Assembly: GCA_965369445.1 (NCBI GenBank)
Contig: CBDUQU010000056.1
Coordinates: 1-18,235, forward strand
Source of the DNA: SM23-73-3 sp965369445
GTDB taxonomy: Bacteria > Zixibacteria > MSB-5A5 > SM1-73
DNA length: 18,235 nucleotides
Reading direction: 5' to 3'
The notes beneath the pieces are model-generated. The model had not been told where the DNA came from. It did not search any database and saw nothing but the letters and a program-made list of their open reading frames with translations. This document shows positions 7,356-14,424 of the stretch, piece by piece (the stretch's first letter is position 1; each line of letters opens with the position of its first letter). The position numbers and the translations under genes are program-made.

Positions 7356-7883
7356 TTATCTGGATTCTTGCATGCGATGGCCTCGGCCTCTGATCTGCCG
7401 GATGCTCTCCTTGAGCCTCCGTTCGAATCTCTCTTCGAAAAGGTGTAACCTGGCCCTCTGTTCTGAAGTAAGCATGGTCCTGGCCTTTTCGAAGAATTCT
7501 TCGGACTCCGAATGAAATTCCTTCCTTGCATCCTTGAAAGCCGCCAGGGTCTCCTCCAGCTCCTTCTCGTTCACCTCCTGCGGCTCCAAGGCAGCCTCCA
7601 GTTCCACCAAGAGTTCCCTCCTCTCCTCCTGGAACTTCTTTCTGGCGTCCCGGAACTCTTTGAGAGCCGGCAGGAACTGAGTCGACTGGTCCGAGGTGAG
7701 ATCCAGAGCTTCCAGTAGCTTGTACATGCGAAGGGTCTCGATGTTTTCCCTGATTTTCTTCCGTTCCCCCATATGTCCGGGCCGGTCACCTGGATGGTGA
7801 GGCGGACCCTGGGCCAAAAGTCCTGCTGGTGCCAGCAAAGCGAGGCTCAAACAGATCAAAATCGGTATTCTTGACTTCTTCAT
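7356..7883 (-). CDS. Spy/CpxP-like periplasmic protein (heavy-metal sensor family), copy 2
   Basis: The 175-residue version begins MKKSR, has a hydrophobic core (about 7-20) and a LLAQ cleavage-like site. The mature N-terminus is His/Pro-rich (PPHHPGDRPGHMG) and could bind metal. Then come long amphipathic, Glu/Lys/Arg-rich helices with LTSDQ (near 60) and LTSEQ (near 140), as in the Spy/CpxP/LTXXQ group. It is similar in kind to its downstream neighbour but too diverged to call a recent duplication by eye. An upstream in-frame start at 7928 would place 15 residues before the signal peptide. The GGGAGG site 7 nt ahead of 7883 favours the shorter form. It begins 45 bp after the anti-sigma gene and belongs to the same operon. 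Confidence 0.75.
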   Translation of the reverse strand: MKKSRIPILICLSLALLAPAGLLAQGPPHHPGDRPGHMGERKKIRENIETLRMYKLLEALDLTSDQSTQFLPALKEFRDARKKFQEERRELLVELEAALEPQEVNEKELEETLAAFKDARKEFHSESEEFFEKARTMLTSEQRARLHLFEERFERRLKESIRQIRGRGHRMQESR

Positions 7884-7890
7884 GATATAT

Positions 7891-7896
7891 CCTCCC
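7891..7896 (-). promoter_or_regulatory. Ribosome binding site fixing the start of Spy-like copy 2
   Basis: GGGAGG on the minus strand lies 7 nt ahead of the ATG at 7883, and the signal peptide follows directly. This argues against the longer open frame beginning at 7928. Confidence 0.75.
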
Positions 7897-7928
7897 ATCT
7901 CAGGACGACAGTTTTTCAACACCACCAT

Positions 7929-8579
7929 CTATAGAATGTCTCCAATTTGGAGAGCCTTTATCTTCTCCTCAACCTTTTTCAACTCCTCCAGGTCCAAGTC
8001 ACCCAGAACGGAGTTCAAGCTCAACTCACTCAGGTAATCCTCTTCCAGGATTCCTTCGACCAAGTCCAGTTGCTGCCCTTCGCCGTTAGAGAGGAGTACA
8101 TCTAGGGAAACCTCAGCCTCTGCCGAAAGTATCTCTGCCAACTCCTCAGTGGTTGAAGAAAACTCCGGTGAAGATATAGCGATCTCTGCCATCTGTTCCG
8201 ACTGGCGATCAACCAGGTTTCGTTTGTCCAAGGTAAACATGAAAATACTGACTATGGCCACGGCTAGAATGGTCAAAATACCGAAAGCCAACCTGGGCTT
8301 GGGGATAAGCAGTCCTCTCCTTTTCTTTTTTCTTTCTATCCTGGCTCTGACCTCCGGCAGAAAACCCGTCCAGAAGCTCTCCCCCGGTGAAGGAACTCTC
8401 TCTCTTGCCAGCAATTGATAGAGCTGCTCAACTTCCTTCAGCCGGTCTCTACACTTCTCACATTCAGATAGGTGTCGCTCCACTCTTCTCCTCTCATCCG
8501 CCTGCAGAGAGTTCTCGTGATAATCAATTAAGACCTGACTGACTTCTTTACATCTCATGGCTTTCCCACGACCTCTCAT
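7929..8579 (-). CDS. Zinc-finger (ZAS) transmembrane anti-sigma factor
   Basis: The 216-residue protein starts with an anti-sigma zinc domain. Cys10, His36, Cys40 and Cys43 form the H-x3-C-x2-C motif with the upstream Cys. A linker and a Lys/Arg cluster (83-88, 94-96) precede one transmembrane segment (about 97-117). About 99 residues follow outside the membrane, rich in Asp and Glu. Such proteins hold an ECF sigma factor at the membrane and release it on an envelope signal, by proteolysis or conformational change. The ATG at 8579 overlaps the sigma gene's TGA by 4 bp (ATGA), a typical sign of translational coupling and of a sigma/anti-sigma pair. An internal Met8 is a less likely start. The acidic outer domain is a natural place to contact the basic Spy-like proteins encoded next; that contact is inference. 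Confidence 0.88.
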   Translation of the reverse strand: MRGRGKAMRCKEVSQVLIDYHENSLQADERRRVERHLSECEKCRDRLKEVEQLYQLLARERVPSPGESFWTGFLPEVRARIERKKKRRGLLIPKPRLAFGILTILAVAIVSIFMFTLDKRNLVDRQSEQMAEIAISSPEFSSTTEELAEILSAEAEVSLDVLLSNGEGQQLDLVEGILEEDYLSELSLNSVLGDLDLEELKKVEEKIKALQIGDIL

Positions 8580-9136
8580 CGATATTGCCCCAGAAGCTTC
8601 TGCAGCTTCTTAATCGCCTGAAAATAGTTAGCCTTTGATGCTCCCTCCGATATTCCCATAACTTCGGCGATCTCCCGGTGAGTCAAACCCTGGTGGAATT
8701 TCAACACGAAGCTGGCTCGCTGCCTTTCGGGCAGGCTCTTGACCGCCCGATCAAGAACCCGCATTAACTCCTCTCCTTCCGCCTTCTCCTCCGGCGAAAC
8801 GGACACTTCTGGTCTTTCGGAAATATCAAAGATGGAAAGAAACGATCTAAATTTCTCCCTTTTTGAGAAATTGATGCACAAATTCACGGCAATCCTTGTC
8901 AGCCAGACGTAAAAGCTGGATCTTTCTTCGAACTTCTTCAAATTCCTGTATGCCCTCACGAAAACCTCCAGGGAGAGGTCAGCCGCATCGTCACGGTTCC
9001 TGACCAGACGATACGTCAAATCATAGATTCGTTTCTGATAACGAAGCACCAACTGGTTAAAGGCTTTCTCATCGCCTTGCTTGAACCTCTGAATTAAGCT
9101 TGAGTCTTTCTCATCCTTCATATCTTGTTCTTTCAC
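8576..9136 (-). CDS. ECF (group 4) RNA polymerase sigma factor
   Basis: The protein has 186 residues from the GTG at 9136 or 181 from the ATG at 9121; the latter has AGGTG 12 nt ahead. Neither site is ideal. Region 2 (about 15-90) contains the core-binding helix and the FVRAYRNLKKFEERSSFYVW-type -10 recognition stretch. Region 4 (about 125-180) ends in a helix-turn-helix with LTHREIAEVMGISEGASKA. The conserved two-region length and lack of region 3 place it in the ECF group. It should redirect RNA polymerase to a small regulon, probably including this operon. It is the first gene of a four-gene operon with its anti-sigma factor and two Spy-like proteins. ECF subgroup and promoter motif cannot be set by eye. 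Confidence 0.92.
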   Translation of the reverse strand: MKEQDMKDEKDSSLIQRFKQGDEKAFNQLVLRYQKRIYDLTYRLVRNRDDAADLSLEVFVRAYRNLKKFEERSSFYVWLTRIAVNLCINFSKREKFRSFLSIFDISERPEVSVSPEEKAEGEELMRVLDRAVKSLPERQRASFVLKFHQGLTHREIAEVMGISEGASKANYFQAIKKLQKLLGQYR

Positions 9137-9166
9137 CTAAATAGACCCATGAGAGCTTAAGAAGGT

Positions 9167-9195
9167 TTAATTCGGTTTGTTCGATTCTTTCTCAA
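9167..9195 (-). promoter_or_regulatory. Weak candidate promoter of the sigma operon
   Basis: On the minus strand TTGAGA (9195-9190) and AATTAA (9172-9167) are 17 nt apart, about 30-45 bp upstream of the sigma gene. The -10 is poor. The operon could equally be driven by its own ECF promoter, which I cannot recognise without the motif. Confidence 0.25.
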
Positions 9196-9244
9196 GAGGT
9201 TACCTGGGTGAGAGTTTGATTCGTCCTGTGACCTCTTCCCCCGT

Positions 9245-9385
9245 TCCCTTCAGGGTGTCCTTCGATCCCGAAGATCTCAGGATCGAGGGAAATCCCTTCA
9301 GGGTGAACCCCTCTCCATAAAATGTCGGATATCCCGCCAAAGGCGGGGGAGAGGGGGAGATAAGGGGTGAGGTAGAAAACCCAGG
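9245..9385. repeat. Intergenic repeat cluster with 13-bp direct repeat and CCCGCC hairpin
   Basis: TCCCTTCAGGGTG occurs twice, at 9245-9257 and 9293-9305. Between them lies a hairpin TCGATCC (9262-9268)/GGATCGA (9280-9286). Next is CCCGCC (9333-9338)/GGCGGG (9342-9347) in a GGGGGAGAGGGGGAGATAAGGG context. Read on the other strand, this matches the style of the cluster at 309-405. Confidence 0.6.
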
Positions 9386-9458
9386 TCTCACTCCCAGACT
9401 GGAGTAATTCCAGATGCAAGAGGCATAGCATGCAACCCCTTCTGCTCCATTTATCCAC

Positions 9459-9494
9459 AAAAAACCAGCACCTAACTCAAATTAGGTGCTGGTT
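9459..9494 (-). terminator. Rho-independent terminator of yhaM-mreB
   Basis: A perfect 13-bp stem, AACCAGCACCTAA (9463-9475) with its complement (9482-9494), has a 6-nt loop. On the minus strand it is followed by six U (9464-9459). It lies 46 bp after the mreB stop, so mreC and mreD are not part of this transcript. Confidence 0.92.
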
Positions 9495-9540
9495 CTAAAT
9501 CCTTTCGCTGGCTCCTGGAAACGTGGGGTCATGTCAATCT

Positions 9541-10569
9541 CTAATCCCGCCTGCTTTTTACCAAGACCTTGGAGAAATCGCTCATGTTCTCCAGCACCAC
9601 CCCGGTTCCTCTGACCACACATTTGAGCGGGTCCTCGGCTATGTTTATGGGGAGGTTGGTCTCCTCTCTTAATCGTTTATCCAGTCCTTTAATCAAGGCC
9701 CCCCCTCCGGTTACCACTATCCCCTTGTCTAAGATGTCGGCGGAAAGCTCCGGCGGGGTCTCTTCCAAGGCCTGCCTTACCGCCTCTATAATGGCGTCAA
9801 TTGGTTCGCTCAAAGCTTCTCTCACCTGCACCGAACTTATCTTCATGGTTTTCGGAATTCCCGCCACCAGATCTCTTCCCTTTATCTCCAAGCTTTCTTC
9901 CTCCTCCGGAGGATATGCCGATCCAATTGCTATTTTGATCTCCTCGGCGGTTCTTTCACCGATCAAGAGATTATAGTTCTTCTTCAGGTAGAGCATCAGA
10001 CCCTCGTCCATCTCATCCCCGCCGATGCGTATGGAGATGTTATTCACTATTCCGTCCAAGGCGATCACCGCGATCTCTGAAGTTCCCCCTCCTATGTCTA
10101 TGACCATGCTGCCTGAGGGAAGATGAACCGGCAGTCCCACCCCAATGGCGGCGGCCATGGGCTCCTGAATCAAGAACACCTCCCTTGCGCCGGCATTCTC
10201 GGCAGAATCCCGCACCGCCCTTTTCTCCACCTCGGTAATCCCCGAAGGGACGGAGATCACGATGCGCGGTTTCATCAGGTATCGGTGCCTTACCACCCGG
10301 CGAATGAAGTTTGACAGAAGCTTCTCCGTTATCTCGAAATCAGCGATCACCCCATCCTTCAAGGGTCTGATGGCCTCTATCTCTCCCGGGGTCCTTCCCA
10401 CCATCTCTTTGGCTGCGCGGCCCACCGCCAGTACCTTCTTGGAGGAAACCTCGATGGCCACCACGGAAGGTTCGTCCAGCACTATGCCCTGGCCCCGTAC
10501 GTAGACCAGCGTATTGGCCGTCCCCAGATCTATGCCGATATCGCTACTGATGAAATCAAGAAAGCCCAT
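9541..10569 (-). CDS. mreB: Rod shape-determining protein MreB (bacterial actin)
   Basis: The 342-residue protein has normal MreB length. It shows the actin-fold nucleotide motifs: phosphate-1 loop GIDLGTANT (12-20), phosphate-2 loop DIGGGTSE near 160, and the adenosine motif VVTGGGALI near 290. The short amphipathic N-terminus (MGFLDF) fits membrane attachment. MreB filaments under the inner membrane guide lateral wall synthesis and keep rod shape. The ATG at 10569 has a strong GGAGGAGAA ribosome site. It lies 90 bp downstream of yhaM, with no clear separate promoter, and is followed by a strong terminator. The usual partners mreC, mreD, rodA and pbp2 are absent from the window, which is unusual. 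Confidence 0.97.
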   Translation of the reverse strand: MGFLDFISSDIGIDLGTANTLVYVRGQGIVLDEPSVVAIEVSSKKVLAVGRAAKEMVGRTPGEIEAIRPLKDGVIADFEITEKLLSNFIRRVVRHRYLMKPRIVISVPSGITEVEKRAVRDSAENAGAREVFLIQEPMAAAIGVGLPVHLPSGSMVIDIGGGTSEIAVIALDGIVNNISIRIGGDEMDEGLMLYLKKNYNLLIGERTAEEIKIAIGSAYPPEEEESLEIKGRDLVAGIPKTMKISSVQVREALSEPIDAIIEAVRQALEETPPELSADILDKGIVVTGGGALIKGLDKRLREETNLPINIAEDPLKCVVRGTGVVLENMSDFSKVLVKSRRD

Positions 10570-10659
10570 TTCTCCTCCGAAAACCAGATTTCCTCATGAT
10601 TGAAATCTTATCTCACGAACCACTCTCAGGCGTGCCACCGTCCCGCGCGCCGGAAGAAA

Positions 10660-11625
10660 TTACTCTTCAGTCTCCTCTTCTTCTCCCAGATAGATATATC
10701 TGTTTATCAGATTAACCCAATCGCTCCACCTTTTTCCCCTGGATTTCTGCGTCTTTATGATGTGGCTGAAGGCATCCGCCTTGGCATCCATGTCGTCCGC
10801 ATAATGAAGGATAATTGCCTCAAGGGTTTTGGGAACAACCGGAGAGGCAAACTCCAGTTGCCCCTGGTGAGAGAGAACCAGATGCTTGAGCCTAAGAGCC
10901 AGTTCAGAAGGAAAATCCTCGATCATCTGAATCTTCCTGTCGATCAGCTCATTCCCGGAGACGATGTGCCCAATCAGCCTCCCCTCGTCGGTATAATCGA
11001 AGAACCCCCGGGCAGAATAGCTGCTGATCTTTCCCAAGTCGTGAACCAATGCTCCGGTGATGAGCAGGTCCCGATCCACCAGCTCATACATGCTGGCCGC
11101 CTTTTCGCAGACCTGAACCACCCTGAGGGTGTGTTCCAGAAGCCCGCCCACGTAAGCATGATGCCACAGCTTCCCACCCGGAGTTACCTTGAGCTTCTCC
11201 GTCACGGACGAGTCCTTCAAAAGCAGTTCTAAAAGGCTCCGCAGGTGGGGGTTTTGTATGCTCGAGACGGCCTCCTCGAATTCATCATAAAGAGAATCTA
11301 AATCCCTCTCTGATGCGGGCAAAAAGTCGGACAGGTCTATCTCCTCCTCTTTGGCCTTTCTCAGCTTCTCCACCTTCAGTTGGGGGATCTCTTTGTAGGT
11401 TGTCACCGAGGCCTTGATCTTAACGACGTCACCGGTCTGGGCTGACTCATAAATCTGATCGGCGTTGTCCCATACCACTCCGTCTATCCTTCCGGTCCTG
11501 TCTCCCAGCTCCAGCTTCAGGAACCTCTTCCCATCCACCGTGTCCCTGATCTCCTGCTTTCGGAGCACGAAGAATTCGGTCACATCTTTGCCTGGCTGTA
11601 TGTCTTTTACAAATAAAGTCTTCAT
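10660..11625 (-). CDS. yhaM: YhaM/Cbf1-type 3'-5' exoribonuclease (OB fold + HD domain)
   Basis: The 321-residue protein has the two-domain plan of B. subtilis YhaM. An N-terminal OB-fold nucleic-acid-binding domain (about 1-90; GDRTGRIDGVVWD at 41-53) precedes an HD-type metal phosphohydrolase domain. That domain includes HH (155-156), His165, HD (195-196), His220, His253 and the DD (277-278) of the site. Length and motif order match. YhaM trims RNA, and also ssDNA, from 3' ends, typically to short products. It starts at ATG 11625, with AGGA a few bases upstream, under a strong TTGACT/TATATT promoter, and is the first gene of the transcript that includes mreB. It is best known from Firmicutes, though HD/OB relatives occur in other phyla. 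Confidence 0.88.
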   Translation of the reverse strand: MKTLFVKDIQPGKDVTEFFVLRKQEIRDTVDGKRFLKLELGDRTGRIDGVVWDNADQIYESAQTGDVVKIKASVTTYKEIPQLKVEKLRKAKEEEIDLSDFLPASERDLDSLYDEFEEAVSSIQNPHLRSLLELLLKDSSVTEKLKVTPGGKLWHHAYVGGLLEHTLRVVQVCEKAASMYELVDRDLLITGALVHDLGKISSYSARGFFDYTDEGRLIGHIVSGNELIDRKIQMIEDFPSELALRLKHLVLSHQGQLEFASPVVPKTLEAIILHYADDMDAKADAFSHIIKTQKSRGKRWSDWVNLINRYIYLGEEEETEE

Positions 11626-11682
11626 TTCCTAATTTATTGCTGCGGGCTCTTTTTCAAACGTGCCAGAGATTTACGAGTTAAT

Positions 11683-11712
11683 AATATAGAGCATCGGGTC
11701 GATCAAAGTCAA
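11683..11712 (-). promoter_or_regulatory. Sigma-70-like promoter of yhaM-mreB
   Basis: On the minus strand TTGACT (11712-11707) and TATATT (11688-11683) are 18 nt apart, giving a leader of about 50 nt before yhaM. It is back-to-back with the lptF promoter. Confidence 0.75.
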
Positions 11713-11724
11713 GAACAAAAATCC

Positions 11725-11753
11725 TTGTGAAGACCCAAGCGCATACTTATATT
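11725..11753 (+). promoter_or_regulatory. Sigma-70-like promoter of lptF-lptG
   Basis: TTGTGA (11725-11730) and TATATT (11748-11753) are exactly 17 nt apart, with transcription expected near 11760, about 28 nt before lptF. The -35 of the divergent yhaM promoter lies only 12 bp away, so one regulator could touch both. Confidence 0.6.
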
Positions 11754-11787
11754 CCAGTCCGACGAAAAGCAATCAGGGTTTTAAGTC

Positions 11788-13161
11788 ATGAAGATACTAT
11801 ATCGCTACGTCTTCCGGGAGCACGTCGGGCCTTTCTTCTTCGGGCTTTCCGTGATCATGTTCATACTGGTGATGGACTTCATCCTGGAGGTTTTGAACAT
11901 GATTATCGGCAAGGGCTTAAACGCGTTCATAATACTGCAGGTGTTCGTCCTGAATTTAGCCTGGATGCTGGCCCTGGCGGTTCCCATGGCGGTTTTGGTC
12001 GCCACTTTGATGGCCTTCGGGAGGTTGTCGCAGGATAACGAGATAACCGCGCTTAAGGCCAGCGGTGTGAGTATTTACCGCCTGGTCCTGCCTGCCTTGG
12101 TCGCCTCGGTCGTTATGGCCGTGGGCATGGCTTTTTTCAACGACCGGGTCCTGCCCGAGCTCAACCACCATGCTCGTCTTTTGATGACCGACATTCATCA
12201 GAAACGCCCCACCTGGAATTTAAAAGAGAACGTGTTCATCGATGACATTCCCGGCTACAACATCCTGATAAAGAAGATCGATCCGCACTCCTCCGACGTG
12301 CGCGGGGTGACCATTTACGATCTCAAGAAGCGCCGCCTGCCCCGCACCATCATAGCGGAAAAAGGCAGGGTGGAATTTACCCCGGATGGAAATACCCTGA
12401 TCTTCAGGCTTTTCAACGGCGAAATTCATGAGATTGACGAGAAGGAGCCGCAGCGCTACCGCCGGATAACCTTCGATAAACAGACCATCTATATCCATGA
12501 CATCGGCAGCCGGCTCATCCGCTCCCAGTCAGATTACCGCACCGACCGGGAGAAGACCGCCGCGCAGATGATGGAGGACGTCAGGAAATCGGAGGCGGAG
12601 GTGGCCGGCGCCACGCAGAAGATCAGACAGGTGGCAACCTTGGCTTGGGAGAAGGTGACCAAAAATGAGCCATCTGAGGATACGCTGTCAGGAGAGACAA
12701 TCGTCCTGGACAGACTAATCAAAGAAAACCGGATCGCCCTCAACGAAATCCTATCCGCGAAGCAGGACGTCAAGAACAAAAGGAGATTCATTAACAGCCT
12801 TATGGTGGAGGTGCACAAGAAGTTTGCGCTGGCCGCCGCATGCATAGCTTTCGTACTGCTGGGTGCGCCTCTGGGCGTCATGGCGAAAAAAGGTGGAATG
12901 GCGGTGGGGTTGGGACTAAGCCTGGGATTCTTCGTCCTCTACTGGGCATTCTTAATCGGCGGGGAGGAGCTTGCCGATAGGCAGCTCATCCCGGCCTTCT
13001 GGGCTATGTGGTCTGCCAATATCCTCATCGGAGGAGCAGGCCTCTATATCCTGGTGAAATCCGCCAAGGAGGCCAAATTCATCTCCTGGGAGTGGACGAA
13101 GAAGTTCGTGCCGAAAAGATTCAGAAAAAAGCCGGATGAACGGAAGATGAAAGGCGTTTAA
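11788..13161 (+). CDS. lptF: LPS export ABC permease, LptF/LptG (YjgP/YjgQ) family, with long coiled-coil insert
   Basis: The 457-residue protein has the YjgP/YjgQ pattern. Three N-terminal transmembrane segments (about 12-35, 55-78, 102-122) are followed by a large periplasmic beta-jellyroll region (about 125-250) and three C-terminal segments (about 340-440). GAPLG and DNEITALKASG are typical family features. LptF and LptG form the membrane dimer that, with ATPase LptB, lifts lipopolysaccharide from the inner membrane onto LptC/LptA. The protein is about 90 residues longer than the E. coli proteins. The extra length sits at about 252-340, is rich in Lys/Glu/Gln and looks like a helical coiled coil just before the fourth membrane segment. 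Assignment as F rather than G rests on gene order. ATG at 11788 follows a modest AGGG site. Confidence 0.85.
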   Translation: MKILYRYVFREHVGPFFFGLSVIMFILVMDFILEVLNMIIGKGLNAFIILQVFVLNLAWMLALAVPMAVLVATLMAFGRLSQDNEITALKASGVSIYRLVLPALVASVVMAVGMAFFNDRVLPELNHHARLLMTDIHQKRPTWNLKENVFIDDIPGYNILIKKIDPHSSDVRGVTIYDLKKRRLPRTIIAEKGRVEFTPDGNTLIFRLFNGEIHEIDEKEPQRYRRITFDKQTIYIHDIGSRLIRSQSDYRTDREKTAAQMMEDVRKSEAEVAGATQKIRQVATLAWEKVTKNEPSEDTLSGETIVLDRLIKENRIALNEILSAKQDVKNKRRFINSLMVEVHKKFALAAACIAFVLLGAPLGVMAKKGGMAVGLGLSLGFFVLYWAFLIGGEELADRQLIPAFWAMWSANILIGGAGLYILVKSAKEAKFISWEWTKKFVPKRFRKKPDERKMKGV

Positions 13162-13162
13162 A

Positions 13163-13249
13163 GTTTAGAGTTCAGAGTTCAAAAGTCCAAGAGTTCAAGG
13201 GTTCAAAAGCTCAAAGGCTCAAGAGGTCAAAGGTTCAAAAGTTCAAGGG
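13163..13249. repeat. 8-bp degenerate tandem repeat array (TTCAAAGG type)
   Basis: Nine consecutive 8-bp units run without a break in phase from 13178 to 13249, with consensus TTCAA(A/G)(A/G)G: for example TTCAAAAG, TTCAAGGG, CTCAAAGG, GTCAAAGG. Two poorer units precede them (13163-13177, one 7 bp long). The array fills the gap between lptF and lptG. Its last AAGGG (13245-13249) lies 11 nt before the lptG ATG and may serve as its ribosome site. Confidence 0.85.
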
Positions 13250-13260
13250 CTTGGATTTAG

Positions 13261-14424
13261 ATGCGGATACTGGATAGATATTTGATTCGGCAGTTTTGCT
13301 TTGCGCTCATCTTCAGCCTGATAGCCTTCTGGGTTATCTTCCTGGTTGTGGATTTAGTTGAGCATGTGGACAAATACATCGACAAGCAGGCTTCCGTCTC
13401 TCTGGTGATCAAATACTACCTTTACTTCACACCGTACATTCTCGTTCTCTCCCTCCCTGTGGCCATGCTTCTCTCCTGCCTTTTCTCCCTGGGGCAATTG
13501 GCCAAACATAATGAGCTTACCGCCATGAAGTCAGCCGGTATAAGCCTCCATCGGATACTCCTTCCCCTGTTCGTCCTCTCCTTTCTGATAAGCGTTTTTG
13601 TCATCGGTTTTAGTGGATCCATCGTCCCCCTCACCTACCAGAAGATGATGCACGTCAAGACCGTTGAGATCGAGAAAGGGAGACGCCAGACAGGCATAGT
13701 AATCAGCAATCTGTTCATTCAGGGGGAAGACGGAAGGATATTTCATTTAGCCACGTACGATACCAAAACCAAGATCGGCTCGGATGCGCTGTTGCAGAGA
13801 TTCGAGGAAAATCGGCTAAGGGAGGAGATACGCGCTAAAAGAGTAAGATGGGAAAACGATGGCTGGGTTTTTGAGGACGGGGTGGAGAGAATCTTCTCCA
13901 AATCTCCGGTTGAGCCGGAGTCCCCCCAAGCTCTTGACAGGATAGAATCAAACTCGTTTCCTCACGATTCTGCCCGCAGAAACCTCTCCGAGGCGGAGGA
14001 GTATCGATCCTTTGACCGGCTCTTTCGGCTGGACTTGAAGATTAAACCGGAGGCCCTCACCCGGAGGAAAAAGAAGTCGGACGAGATGGGGTATTTTGAA
14101 CTCGCCGAGTATGTGAAGCTCAAGAAAAGAAGTGGCCAGGTGGTGGCAAAGGAGACCACCGATCTTCATCTGAAGATAGCCTTCCCCTTTGTGAACTTCA
14201 TTATCGTCCTCTTTGGCGCACCTCTCGCGGCAAACCCCAAAAGATCGGGCTTGGCTATTGGATTTGCCGTCAGCTTGTTCATCAGCTTTGTTTACTTCAC
14301 TCTGATCCGCATGAGCCAGTCCCTCGGCTATTCAGAAAAACTCCCCCCCCTTCTTGCCGCCTGGGCGGCAAATATCCTGTTCGTAATCCTCGGAACGATC
14401 TTACTGGTGAAAGCCAAGAAGTAG
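13261..14424 (+). CDS. lptG: LPS export ABC permease, LptF/LptG (YjgP/YjgQ) family
   Basis: The 387-residue protein has normal family length. Three N-terminal membrane segments (about 11-32, 51-76, 97-121) are followed by a periplasmic domain (about 122-300) and three C-terminal segments (about 303-385). It ends in the short Lys-rich tail typical of these permeases. HNELTAMKSAGIS (about 84-96) and FGAPLAANPKRSG (about 319-331) match family motifs shared with the preceding gene. It is the expected partner of the upstream permease in the LptB2FG transporter; lptB, lptA and lptC are not in the window. It follows lptF after 99 bp filled by the 8-bp array and is presumably co-transcribed. Which of the two is F and which G is set only by order. 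Confidence 0.87.
   Translation: MRILDRYLIRQFCFALIFSLIAFWVIFLVVDLVEHVDKYIDKQASVSLVIKYYLYFTPYILVLSLPVAMLLSCLFSLGQLAKHNELTAMKSAGISLHRILLPLFVLSFLISVFVIGFSGSIVPLTYQKMMHVKTVEIEKGRRQTGIVISNLFIQGEDGRIFHLATYDTKTKIGSDALLQRFEENRLREEIRAKRVRWENDGWVFEDGVERIFSKSPVEPESPQALDRIESNSFPHDSARRNLSEAEEYRSFDRLFRLDLKIKPEALTRRKKKSDEMGYFELAEYVKLKKRSGQVVAKETTDLHLKIAFPFVNFIIVLFGAPLAANPKRSGLAIGFAVSLFISFVYFTLIRMSQSLGYSEKLPPLLAAWAANILFVILGTILLVKAKK

Larger units (their letters stand above)
9137..9540. other. 404-bp intergenic region between mreB and the sigma operon
   Basis: It holds, from right to left, the mreB terminator (9459-9494), a repeat cluster (9245-9385) and the weak sigma promoter. Two overlapping open frames (9192-9460) run through the repeat cluster in different frames and have no coding character. 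Confidence 0.6.

Noticed and set aside
9192..9460. Two overlapping open frames (86-88 codons) in the mreB-sigma gap
   Set aside because: Both translate the intergenic repeat cluster and end in the mreB terminator region; neither has a plausible ribosome site or domain.
13163..13249. Possible CRISPR or coding repeat
   Set aside because: The unit is 8 bp with no spacers, is not in a reading frame, and no cas gene is near, so it is a simple tandem array.
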